Shown here: piece by piece, positions 1 through 5,176 of the stretch | Numbering within the stretch: the stretch's first letter is position 1 | Layout of the letters: each line of letters starts with the position of its first letter | Assembly (NCBI GenBank): GCA_002386045.1 | Contig: DGEQ01000157.1 | Span: 1-9,965 of the forward strand | From: Hungateiclostridiaceae bacterium UBA3922 | GTDB taxonomy: Bacteria > Bacillota > Clostridia > Acetivibrionales > DTU013 | DNA: 9,965 nt | Reading direction: 5' to 3' | Translations under genes and position numbers: made by a program | The notes under the pieces: model-generated | Told to the model about the DNA's origin: nothing | The model's input: only the letters and a program-made list of their open reading frames with translations | Database searches by the model: none

Positions 1-170
1 TCTATCTCGCAATGCCTGTGTTCAGACATCATCGACGGAGTTATGATGATCCTGTTTTCCGCGACGCGCATAGCGGCATTTCCTCCGGCTGCATTGGTGA
101 GCTTCCTGTCCCACAGCAGCTTCATCGTTTTCGCCAGTTTCTTTCGCTCTTCGTAAAACTGAATAGCCAT
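1..170 (-). CDS. Class II aldolase/adducin-family protein, N-terminal part (runs off left edge)
   Basis: Reading the minus strand from 170 to the window edge gives 56 codons that begin MAIQFYEERKKLAKTMKLLW and contain LTNAAGGNAAMRV followed by IIITPSMMSE. This is the usual N-terminus of the class II aldolase/adducin family (L-fuculose-1-phosphate aldolase FucA and ribulose-5-phosphate 4-epimerase AraD): a helix, then a G-N-x-x-x-R phosphate-binding loop, then the ITP strand. The zinc-binding histidines lie further on, outside the window, so aldolase and epimerase cannot be told apart. A strong ribosome binding site (AAGGAGGGAC, complement of 174-183) sits 3 bases before the ATG. The gene starts 14 bases after the PfkB kinase stop, so the two are almost certainly co-transcribed. 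The inferred role is cleavage of a phosphorylated ketose to DHAP plus an aldehyde, in the cytoplasm. Confidence 0.8.
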   Translation of the reverse strand, partial: MAIQFYEERKKLAKTMKLLWDRKLTNAAGGNAAMRVAENRIIITPSMMSEHRHCEI

Positions 171-184
171 TATGTCCCTCCTTG

Positions 185-1120
185 TCAAAGTTCCAGTTCT
201 GTTACTGTCACTTCAGCTTCCAGTTCCGCTGCAACCAGCGGATCGAAGCCGACGGTGGCCTCATCCATCGCCGTAGCCGCAGCGACTGCTGTAGCCTTTT
301 TCAGGATCTCCTCCGTAGAAAGCCTTTTCTCAAATCCGGCGATAATGCCTGAAAGCAGTGCATCACCGCAGCCCACCGTGTTTTTCACTTCCACTGCCGG
401 TGACACCGCACGGTACAGCCTGCCGCCGAGAAATGCGTAACTGCCTTCTCCGCCACAGGATGCCACGACGTTTTCAGCCCCGTTTTCCCTGGCCCACATC
501 ATCGCTGCAACTATTTCTACTTCAGTTTTCAGTTCTCTGCCTACAAGGGCTCCAAGTTCATCCAGGTTCGGCTTTACAAGGAACGGCTTTTTTCTGATCC
601 CGCTCTCAAGGTAAATGCCGCTGGCGTCGAGGCAAAAGCGCGCCCCCCTGGCAACCGCGATATCTATAAGCCTGTCCTGCAGGCCGGGGCCTTTAAGATT
701 TGAAGCATCGCCCGAAATGACCACCAGGTCACCGCTGCCGACCAGTTTAGAATACCGTGCTAAAAATCTCTCGGCCACATCGTTCTCCATCGGCTGCCCT
801 TTTTCTGAAATCAGGGTGCAATTGCCCTCAGGATCGGTTATGACATAGTTTGTCCTGGAATTCCCTTCGTCCAGTTTCAAAAACTCAACATCGATATCAT
901 ATTTTGACAGCTGCCTGAGTATTTCTTCACCGGTGGCGCCCATCACCACTCCCGTTGCAATGTTTCTTACGCCAAGCAGGCTGAGGTTTATTGAAACATG
1001 GGTGCCCTTGCCGCCCACGCACATGAATTTCTCCCGTATCCTGTTTGTAACATTCAGTCGGAAACTATCCAGTTTCATCACGATATCCATTGCCGGATTG
1101 ATCGTCACTGTAATTACCAT
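185..1120 (-). CDS. PfkB-family sugar-phosphate kinase (1-phosphofructokinase / tagatose-6-phosphate kinase type)
   Basis: A 311-residue cytoplasmic kinase of normal length for the FruK/LacC branch of the ribokinase superfamily. It opens with TVTINPAMD (D12 is the usual substrate-binding Asp). The first PfkB signature, GGKGTHVSINLSLLG, is at 36-50, KPNLDEL at 183-189, and the second signature, NTVGCGDALLSG, at 247-258. D253 is the expected catalytic base and the preceding glycines form the anion hole. Members of this branch phosphorylate fructose-1-phosphate or tagatose-6-phosphate to a bisphosphate. The exact substrate here is not visible. The ATG at 1120 is preceded by GGAGG (complement of 1130-1134) at 9-base spacing. 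Expression is likely from the promoter at 1178-1206. The next gene downstream is a class II aldolase, which fits a kinase-then-aldolase route for a ketose phosphate. Confidence 0.9.
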   Translation of the reverse strand: MVITVTINPAMDIVMKLDSFRLNVTNRIREKFMCVGGKGTHVSINLSLLGVRNIATGVVMGATGEEILRQLSKYDIDVEFLKLDEGNSRTNYVITDPEGNCTLISEKGQPMENDVAERFLARYSKLVGSGDLVVISGDASNLKGPGLQDRLIDIAVARGARFCLDASGIYLESGIRKKPFLVKPNLDELGALVGRELKTEVEIVAAMMWARENGAENVVASCGGEGSYAFLGGRLYRAVSPAVEVKNTVGCGDALLSGIIAGFEKRLSTEEILKKATAVAAATAMDEATVGFDPLVAAELEAEVTVTELEL

Positions 1121-1177
1121 AAGATGCCGCCTCCATGTTCCAGCCGGCCGCTGAAATTTTTTCTTGTACTAATGAGC

Positions 1178-1206
1178 ATTATATCAGACTTCGGACATTA
1201 TATCAA
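1178..1206 (-). promoter_or_regulatory. Strong sigma-A-type promoter for the PfkB kinase/aldolase operon
   Basis: On the minus strand a TTGATA -35 box (complement of 1201-1206) is separated by exactly 17 bases from a perfect TATAAT -10 box (complement of 1178-1183), which also carries an extended TG one base upstream. Transcription would start near 1171, leaving a leader of about 50 bases before the ATG at 1120. The -35 box is itself part of a second copy of TGATATAATG, giving a direct repeat with 19-base period. A TTCGGAC motif (1190-1196, plus-strand sense) lies in the spacer. Confidence 0.75.
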
Positions 1207-1266
1207 CAATTTCAAAAATTATTTTCACAATTTCGGGCATTTTCAGTTTCATATCAACACCGTAAA

Positions 1267-1299
1267 TTTGCGTAAAAAACCCTGCCACTTTACTGCAAA
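1267..1299. repeat. Short inverted repeat upstream of the kinase promoter
   Basis: TTTGCGTAAA (1267-1276) is repeated in inverted form as TTTACTGCAAA (1289-1299), a 10-bp match with one bulged base around a 12-base centre. It lies about 60 bases upstream of the -35 box at 1201-1206. It could be an operator or a chance repeat in AT-rich DNA. It has no U-tract suited to a terminator. Confidence 0.35.
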
Positions 1300-1328
1300 T
1301 CACGTTTTTACAGCTGTTATACCTGTAC

Positions 1329-1340
1329 TTGTTATTACAA
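1329..1340. promoter_or_regulatory. Imperfect palindrome TTGTTATTACAA, possible GntR-family operator
   Basis: TTGT-TATT-ACAA has perfect 4-base arms around a 4-base centre and contains GT-N4-AC. This matches the spacing of half-sites bound by HutC/TreR-type GntR regulators such as the one encoded at 7435-8175. A near copy of the core, GTTATACC (1316-1323), lies just to the left. It sits about 120 bases upstream of the -35 box of the kinase promoter, which is far for simple repression. The link to the regulator is an inference. Confidence 0.3.
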
Positions 1341-1397
1341 CTTATATGATTATTTAAACCAATAAAGGATAATTTCACCTGCTATACGGGCGAATTT

Positions 1398-1431
1398 AAA
1401 AAAAGAGCCACACGGACCAACCGTATGGCTC
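1398..1431 (-). terminator. Rho-independent terminator of the old yellow enzyme gene
   Basis: On the minus strand, GAGCCATACGG, a 5-base loop, CCGTGTGGCTC and then seven T residues form an 11-bp stem. Its single non-Watson-Crick pair is a G-U wobble in the minus-strand RNA but an A-C mismatch in the plus-strand RNA. The hairpin therefore works on the minus strand. It begins 80 bases after the stop codon at 1511. Confidence 0.9.
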
Positions 1432-1510
1432 CCCACAACTGAAACAGGAATATTACTTATGTGTATGAATAAGGGGTTACACATGTCATGGTATCGCGCT
1501 GCTGTGCCCA

Positions 1511-2752
1511 TCAGGTATGATCCTGCTTCAGTCTGCCTTTCTCTTTCCTTGTCTGTATAAGGACGTCGGTATAGAACTTGTTGAAGGTGCAGCAACCTAT
1601 CGGGCTCTGCTGAATGAGGAGTTCGAGACAGTTGTCGCATACCGTGCAGTAATTTATCTCGTCCTCCCTGCCTTCCCTGAGCTTGAGCGGGAGCAGAGGA
1701 TCCGCGAAAGACTGCCTTCCCAGGGCTATCATGTCCACGTAACCCTTTTCTATGTTGCTTGCGCCGAATGCCAGCAGCGAGCTTTCTTCGGGCGTCACGG
1801 CAAGCAGCCTGTTCTTCCCGTTCCGGAATACCGAGTAGTTGGATCCGATAACGACCGTCTCAGGCTTCAGGTTTTCCCTGAATATCTTGGCGAATCCCAT
1901 GTGCAGGTATGCGAAATAAGGAGACTTCCTGTCCGCCTGTGTGAGGCTTACCGTTATCGACGGGCTTCCTGCCGACTGTACGAAGTACGCCGCTCCTCTT
2001 TCCTCGAGGCCTTTTATGAGATCGATGGGCTCCGTAAGATCCATTACCGGAGTGTCCGGACCAGCTGTGCCGAATCCGCCGGGGAATCCTTCCCATGCCG
2101 ATATCTTCGAACCTATGATGAAGTTCTTGTCGTTGACCGCTTTCTGTATCCTTTCATACAGGTCGAACGCGAACTGGCGCCTGTTCTCCCACGGACCGCC
2201 GTATTTCCACTTGCGGTCATTGTACGGGCGCAGTATCTGGGAACCCAGGTATCCGTGGCAGAGTTTCATGTCGATACCGTCTGCTCCGACAGCGTGAGCT
2301 ATCTTTGCGGCCATTACGAAATCATCCATTATCTTGTCGACTTCTTCTTCAGTGAGCACATCTCCGCCAAGGCCCGGCAGCGGCTTGACACATACCCTGC
2401 GCGAAAAACCGGGATGGCTGAGTTCGCCGGAATGTGTGAGCTGGAAAAGGAACAATGCATTCGGATTGATTTCTTTCAGCTTTTTGACGAACCTTGCAAG
2501 CGGCTTTTCGTTCTGGGGCATGATAAGAAGCTGGTTCTGCCTCGACCTGCTCTTGTCGGTGATCGAGATGGCTTCGAGAGTAACGACTCCTGCTTCGCCG
2601 CGGAACAGGTTTTCGTACCGCCTGTAGGTAAGGTCTGTAGGATTGCCTTCTTCATCCGCATCGGTACATTCCATTGCCTGGATGAAAAAACGGTTCTGGC
2701 TTATTCTGTTACCTATCTTGATAGGCGATAGAAGAGTTTTTTTGTAATCCAT
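1511..2752 (-). CDS. Old yellow enzyme family NADH:flavin oxidoreductase with C-terminal cysteine cluster
   Basis: A 413-residue FMN-dependent TIM-barrel reductase (NADH:flavin oxidoreductase / NADH oxidase family). The N-terminal LLSPIKIGNRISQNRF (7-22), FQLTHSG (103-109, Q104 and H107 near FMN), DGIDMKLCHGYLGSQ (158-172) and YGGPWENRRQF (184-194) are the family's landmarks. A cysteine cluster, CTVCDNC (369-375) followed by CC (387-388), resembles the 4Fe-4S site of 2,4-dienoyl-CoA reductase and bile-acid enoate reductases. The protein ends about 25 residues later, so the FAD/NAD-binding domain of those 640-670-residue enzymes is absent. I chose the ATG at 2752 because GGAGG (complement of 2760-2764) lies 7 bases before it. 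A longer frame starting at 2785 would translate that site. The substrate is unknown; the family reduces activated C=C bonds. Confidence 0.88.
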   Translation of the reverse strand: MDYKKTLLSPIKIGNRISQNRFFIQAMECTDADEEGNPTDLTYRRYENLFRGEAGVVTLEAISITDKSRSRQNQLLIMPQNEKPLARFVKKLKEINPNALFLFQLTHSGELSHPGFSRRVCVKPLPGLGGDVLTEEEVDKIMDDFVMAAKIAHAVGADGIDMKLCHGYLGSQILRPYNDRKWKYGGPWENRRQFAFDLYERIQKAVNDKNFIIGSKISAWEGFPGGFGTAGPDTPVMDLTEPIDLIKGLEERGAAYFVQSAGSPSITVSLTQADRKSPYFAYLHMGFAKIFRENLKPETVVIGSNYSVFRNGKNRLLAVTPEESSLLAFGASNIEKGYVDMIALGRQSFADPLLPLKLREGREDEINYCTVCDNCLELLIQQSPIGCCTFNKFYTDVLIQTRKEKGRLKQDHT

Positions 2753-2759
2753 AGTATTG

Positions 2760-2764
2760 CCTCC
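2760..2764 (-). promoter_or_regulatory. Ribosome binding site fixing the reductase start
   Basis: GGAGG on the minus strand lies 7 bases before the ATG at 2752. It rules out the in-frame upstream ATG at 2785, whose first residues would be encoded by this site. Confidence 0.85.
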
Positions 2765-2785
2765 TCTGATAAAAATATGCTGCAC

Positions 2786-2797
2786 ATGTTATAACAT
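2786..2797. promoter_or_regulatory. 12-bp perfect palindrome ATGTTATAACAT in the reductase leader, candidate operator
   Basis: A perfect palindrome with core GTTATAAC, 34 bases upstream of the reductase ATG and at or just after its predicted transcription start. The same 8-bp core is present in the palindrome upstream of the FGGY kinase (9853-9862). The GT-N4-AC pattern fits GntR/HutC-type operators, so the regulator at 7435-8175 is a candidate binder. The binding partner is inferred only. Confidence 0.45.
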
Positions 2798-2804
2798 CAT
2801 AATA

Positions 2805-2833
2805 ACAATAACATATGCGACTCATGATTTCAA
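2805..2833 (-). promoter_or_regulatory. Probable promoter of the reductase gene
   Basis: On the minus strand TTGAAA (complement of 2828-2833) and TATTGT (complement of 2805-2810) are 17 bases apart. They match the consensus at 5 of 6 and 4 of 6 positions. A TTCGGAC motif (complement of 2834-2840) abuts the -35 box on its upstream side. The predicted start near 2798 coincides with the palindrome at 2786-2797. Confidence 0.45.
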
Positions 2834-2893
2834 GTCCGAAAAAACAAAAATCAACATTTTTACACACGCTACCTTTTATTATATGCAATTTTA

Positions 2894-2922
2894 TTGACAT
2901 TTCAACAAATTCGGGCTAAAAT
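2894..2922 (+). promoter_or_regulatory. Sigma-A-type promoter for the isomerase/dehydrogenase operon
   Basis: A perfect TTGACA -35 box (2894-2899) is followed after 17 bases by TAAAAT (2917-2922). The start of transcription would be near 2929, about 54 bases before the ATG at 2983. A TTCGGGC motif (2910-2916) sits in the spacer directly before the -10 box, where a bound repressor would block RNA polymerase. Confidence 0.75.
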
Positions 2923-2982
2923 AAACATAGTATTTTAAGGCAATGCTAAATCTACATATATCAAGAAACGGAGGCTGGACAA

Positions 2983-3969
2983 ATGAAACTAGGGTTCTTT
3001 ACAGCAAACTTCACCGAGAAGCCGCTCGAAGAAGTAGCAAAGCTTGCAGCAGACCACGGCTATGAAGCGCTCGAGATCCCGGCTTACGAAGGAAACGGGC
3101 AGTTCGAGCCCAAAGAAGTCCTTAAAGGCGACAACGCCAAAAAAATCAAAAAGATGGTCGAGGGTTACGGACTGACCATATCTGCACTGAGCAATCATGC
3201 AGATTCCCTCCTGATCCTCGGACCTCACGGCGTCGATACGGACACCATCTACAAGGGTACAAAGGAAGAAAAGATAAAGTTCGGGACCGAGAGCCTGCTC
3301 AGGACGGCCCAGGCTGCCAACGCCCTCGAAGTCCCGGTAGTCAATGGGTTCACGGGCGTAACGAACTTCGGCAGGTATTTCCCGTTCCCCTATGCCCAGG
3401 GCTGGGCCGACATGGAGAAGGAGTTCGTGGAACTCTTTGTCCCGATCCTCGACAAGTTTAAGGAATACGGCGTCAAATTTGCCGTTGAACCGCATCCGAA
3501 CAACTTCATCTATGACATCCATACGGCAGAAAAAGCTCTCAAACTCGTTGACTACCATCCGTGCCTCGGGTTCAACCTTGACCCCGCCAACCTGATTTAT
3601 CTCGGTCTCAGGGTTGAAAACTTCATAGACAGGCTCGGAGACAGGATATTCCACGTACATGCAAAAGACGGAGAGATCGTCGAACATAACCTCCCGGTCG
3701 GCGGAATACTGATGCAGGGAGAATGGCAGAGGCTCGACCGTGCGTTCAGGTTCAGGATACCCGGATGGGGCAGCGTGCCGTGGAAGAAGATCATCACCGA
3801 GCTGTCTATGGTGGGATACAACTATGTACTCAGCTACGAGCACGAGGACGTAACGATGAGCCGTATGGACGGCGTCGTGAAGACGGTTGCATACCTCAAG
3901 CCTCTCCTTATCAATGCTCCGTACGAAGGCCGCCAGGACAAGCTGTTCCAGGGCAAGGACGTAAAATGA
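2983..3969 (+). CDS. Sugar isomerase/epimerase, xylose-isomerase-like TIM barrel
   Basis: A 328-residue member of the AP endonuclease 2 / sugar phosphate isomerase TIM-barrel family. Likely divalent-metal ligands are at the usual strand ends: E169 in FAVEPHPNN, D200 in GFNLDPANL, H224 or H226 in FHVHAKDGE, and E286 in SYEHED. These enzymes isomerise or epimerise keto-sugars in the cytoplasm. The protein is longer than typical ketose 3-epimerases and IolE-type enzymes; the extra length includes a segment at about 230-262 (ending FRFRIPGWG). Alternatives in this fold are YcjR-like 3-keto-glycoside epimerases and the alpha subunits of C-glycoside deglycosidases. GGAGG at 2970-2974 lies 8 bases before the ATG. 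The gene is first in a two-gene operon with the dehydrogenase, 58 bases upstream of it. That pairing suggests the two act on the same sugar in consecutive steps. Confidence 0.85.
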   Translation: MKLGFFTANFTEKPLEEVAKLAADHGYEALEIPAYEGNGQFEPKEVLKGDNAKKIKKMVEGYGLTISALSNHADSLLILGPHGVDTDTIYKGTKEEKIKFGTESLLRTAQAANALEVPVVNGFTGVTNFGRYFPFPYAQGWADMEKEFVELFVPILDKFKEYGVKFAVEPHPNNFIYDIHTAEKALKLVDYHPCLGFNLDPANLIYLGLRVENFIDRLGDRIFHVHAKDGEIVEHNLPVGGILMQGEWQRLDRAFRFRIPGWGSVPWKKIITELSMVGYNYVLSYEHEDVTMSRMDGVVKTVAYLKPLLINAPYEGRQDKLFQGKDVK

Positions 3970-4027
3970 TCTGCAGGATTGCTGCAAAACAAGCTGTATA
4001 TTTTGATGAAACGGAGGTCACACACAC

Positions 4028-5089
4028 ATGGCAAGAATGATGAGAGCGCAGGTAATCGAAGCGCCGGGCAAGATGGTCCTGAAACAGGTCCCGGTACCTG
4101 AGATCACTCCCGACGAAGTGCTCATAAAAGTTTCCATGTGCGGTATATGCGGTACCGACTGGAAAATCTATAAAGGAGAATATGCCTCCGAATTCCTTCC
4201 GATGATTTCAGGGCACGAATTCTGGGGAGTCATCGAAGAAGTCGGCAGCAATGCAAGAGGACTGAAAAAGGGCGACAGGGTCGCGGTCGACATATGCCTC
4301 CCCTGCGGTACCTGCTACTATTGCCGCAGAGGCGATGCCCTTCTCTGCGAAACATTCACGCAGCTGGGCATCCACACCGACGGTGCTTTTGCCGAATATG
4401 TGAAGGCGCCGTGGAAAAACTGCTACCTCATACCTGACGAAGTGGACTCCCTGTCTGCGGCATTCGTCGAACCGCTCACTGCTGTTATGCAGGCTGCAAA
4501 GAAAATGGACCTCTCGATCGCTTCCAGTGTCGTGATCATCGGCACAGGCCTCGGCATCCTGCACGGAGCCCTTGCAAAACTGCGCGGTGCAGCTCCCGTC
4601 ATCGTGATCGGCAGGAGTGAGTCAAAGCTGAGACTGGCAAAACAGCTTGGCGCCGACTACACGATAAACATCAACGAGGTGGACGATCCGGTTGCAGAAG
4701 TCAAAAAACTCACCGGTGGCGTGGGAGCCGATTATGTGCTGGAATCCGTCGGAACCCCCGAGACATATGAACAGGCTTTCGACATGGTCAGGAGAGGCGG
4801 CAAGGTCGAGGCCTTCGGCATATGCCCGCCGGACCAGAAGGCATGCTTCTCGCCTTACGAGTTCGTACTCGGCGAGAAAAAGGTCAGCGGCTCATGCGCC
4901 GGTATAGGAAACGACTGGGGCGACGTGCTTACGTTGCTCAAATACAAGCGCATAGACCCGACGCCGATGTTCTCGATGATCGTTCCGCTGGAAGAACTGG
5001 AACAGGCTCTCCATGAGCTCAGGACGAACAAGGACCTCATAAAGGTGTTCGTCGATCCCCAGGCAACGGAAAGAAAGGTCCTGAGATAA
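4028..5089 (+). CDS. Zinc-dependent medium-chain dehydrogenase (sorbitol/threonine dehydrogenase type)
   Basis: A 353-residue MDR-family NAD(P)-dependent dehydrogenase, full length. Catalytic zinc ligands are C41 in CGICGTD (38-44), H63-E64 in GHEFWG and probably E148 in FVEPL. The structural zinc site is complete, with C93, C96, C99 and C107 (C-x2-C-x2-C-x7-C). The Rossmann loop GTGLGILHG is at 172-180. It would oxidise a secondary hydroxyl of a polyol, sugar or glycoside, or reduce the matching ketone. GGAGG at 4013-4017 is 10 bases before the ATG. The next in-frame ATG, at 4037, would be 19 bases away, so 4028 is preferred. The gene is the second and last of its operon; the terminator begins 28 bases after its stop. 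The pairing with a TIM-barrel isomerase recalls the E. coli ycjQ-ycjR pair (a 3-dehydrogenase with a 4-epimerase), but orthology cannot be claimed. Confidence 0.9.
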   Translation: MARMMRAQVIEAPGKMVLKQVPVPEITPDEVLIKVSMCGICGTDWKIYKGEYASEFLPMISGHEFWGVIEEVGSNARGLKKGDRVAVDICLPCGTCYYCRRGDALLCETFTQLGIHTDGAFAEYVKAPWKNCYLIPDEVDSLSAAFVEPLTAVMQAAKKMDLSIASSVVIIGTGLGILHGALAKLRGAAPVIVIGRSESKLRLAKQLGADYTININEVDDPVAEVKKLTGGVGADYVLESVGTPETYEQAFDMVRRGGKVEAFGICPPDQKACFSPYEFVLGEKKVSGSCAGIGNDWGDVLTLLKYKRIDPTPMFSMIVPLEELEQALHELRTNKDLIKVFVDPQATERKVLR

Positions 5090-5117
5090 GATCGATAAGG
5101 TGCAGAAGCACCACAGC

Positions 5118-5151
5118 AAAAAACACAGATGCAAAGGCATCTGTGTTTTTT
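5118..5151. terminator. Bidirectional Rho-independent terminator between convergent genes
   Basis: A perfect 15-bp inverted repeat (5118-5132 and 5137-5151) with a 4-base loop AAAG. Its GC-richer core is ACACAGATGC/GCATCTGTGT, flanked by six A residues on the left and six T residues on the right. Either strand therefore gives a hairpin followed by a U-tract. It serves the dehydrogenase on the plus strand and the chemoreceptor on the minus strand. Confidence 0.95.
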
Positions 5152-5176
5152 ATGTCTCCATGACCGGATATTGCCG

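Larger units (their letters stand above)
1121..1510. other. 390-base AT-rich intergenic region with promoter, repeats and a terminator
   Basis: This gap separates the start of the PfkB kinase from the stop of the reductase, both on the minus strand. The right end (1398-1431) holds the reductase terminator and the left end (1178-1206) the kinase promoter. The middle, about 1207-1380, is very AT-rich. It holds an inverted repeat at 1267-1299, an imperfect palindrome at 1329-1340 and two TTCGG[A/G]C motifs (1190-1196, 1232-1238). I see no convincing gene in it. A 64-codon GTG-started minus-strand frame crossing it lacks a ribosome binding site. Confidence 0.7.

Noticed and set aside
1184..1378. 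64-codon minus-strand frame in the kinase upstream gap
   Set aside because: It starts with GTG without a usable ribosome binding site, overlaps the kinase promoter, and its composition is that of AT-rich intergenic DNA.
1517..2731. 404-codon open frame antisense to the reductase
   Set aside because: It mirrors the reductase gene, which has clear family motifs, a ribosome binding site, a promoter and a terminator. The antisense protein shows no recognisable domain. It is a side effect of the GC-rich third positions of the real gene.
2989..3987. 332-codon open frame antisense to the isomerase
   Set aside because: It covers almost exactly the isomerase gene in mirror image and shows no protein family features. 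The sense gene has complete metal-ligand motifs.
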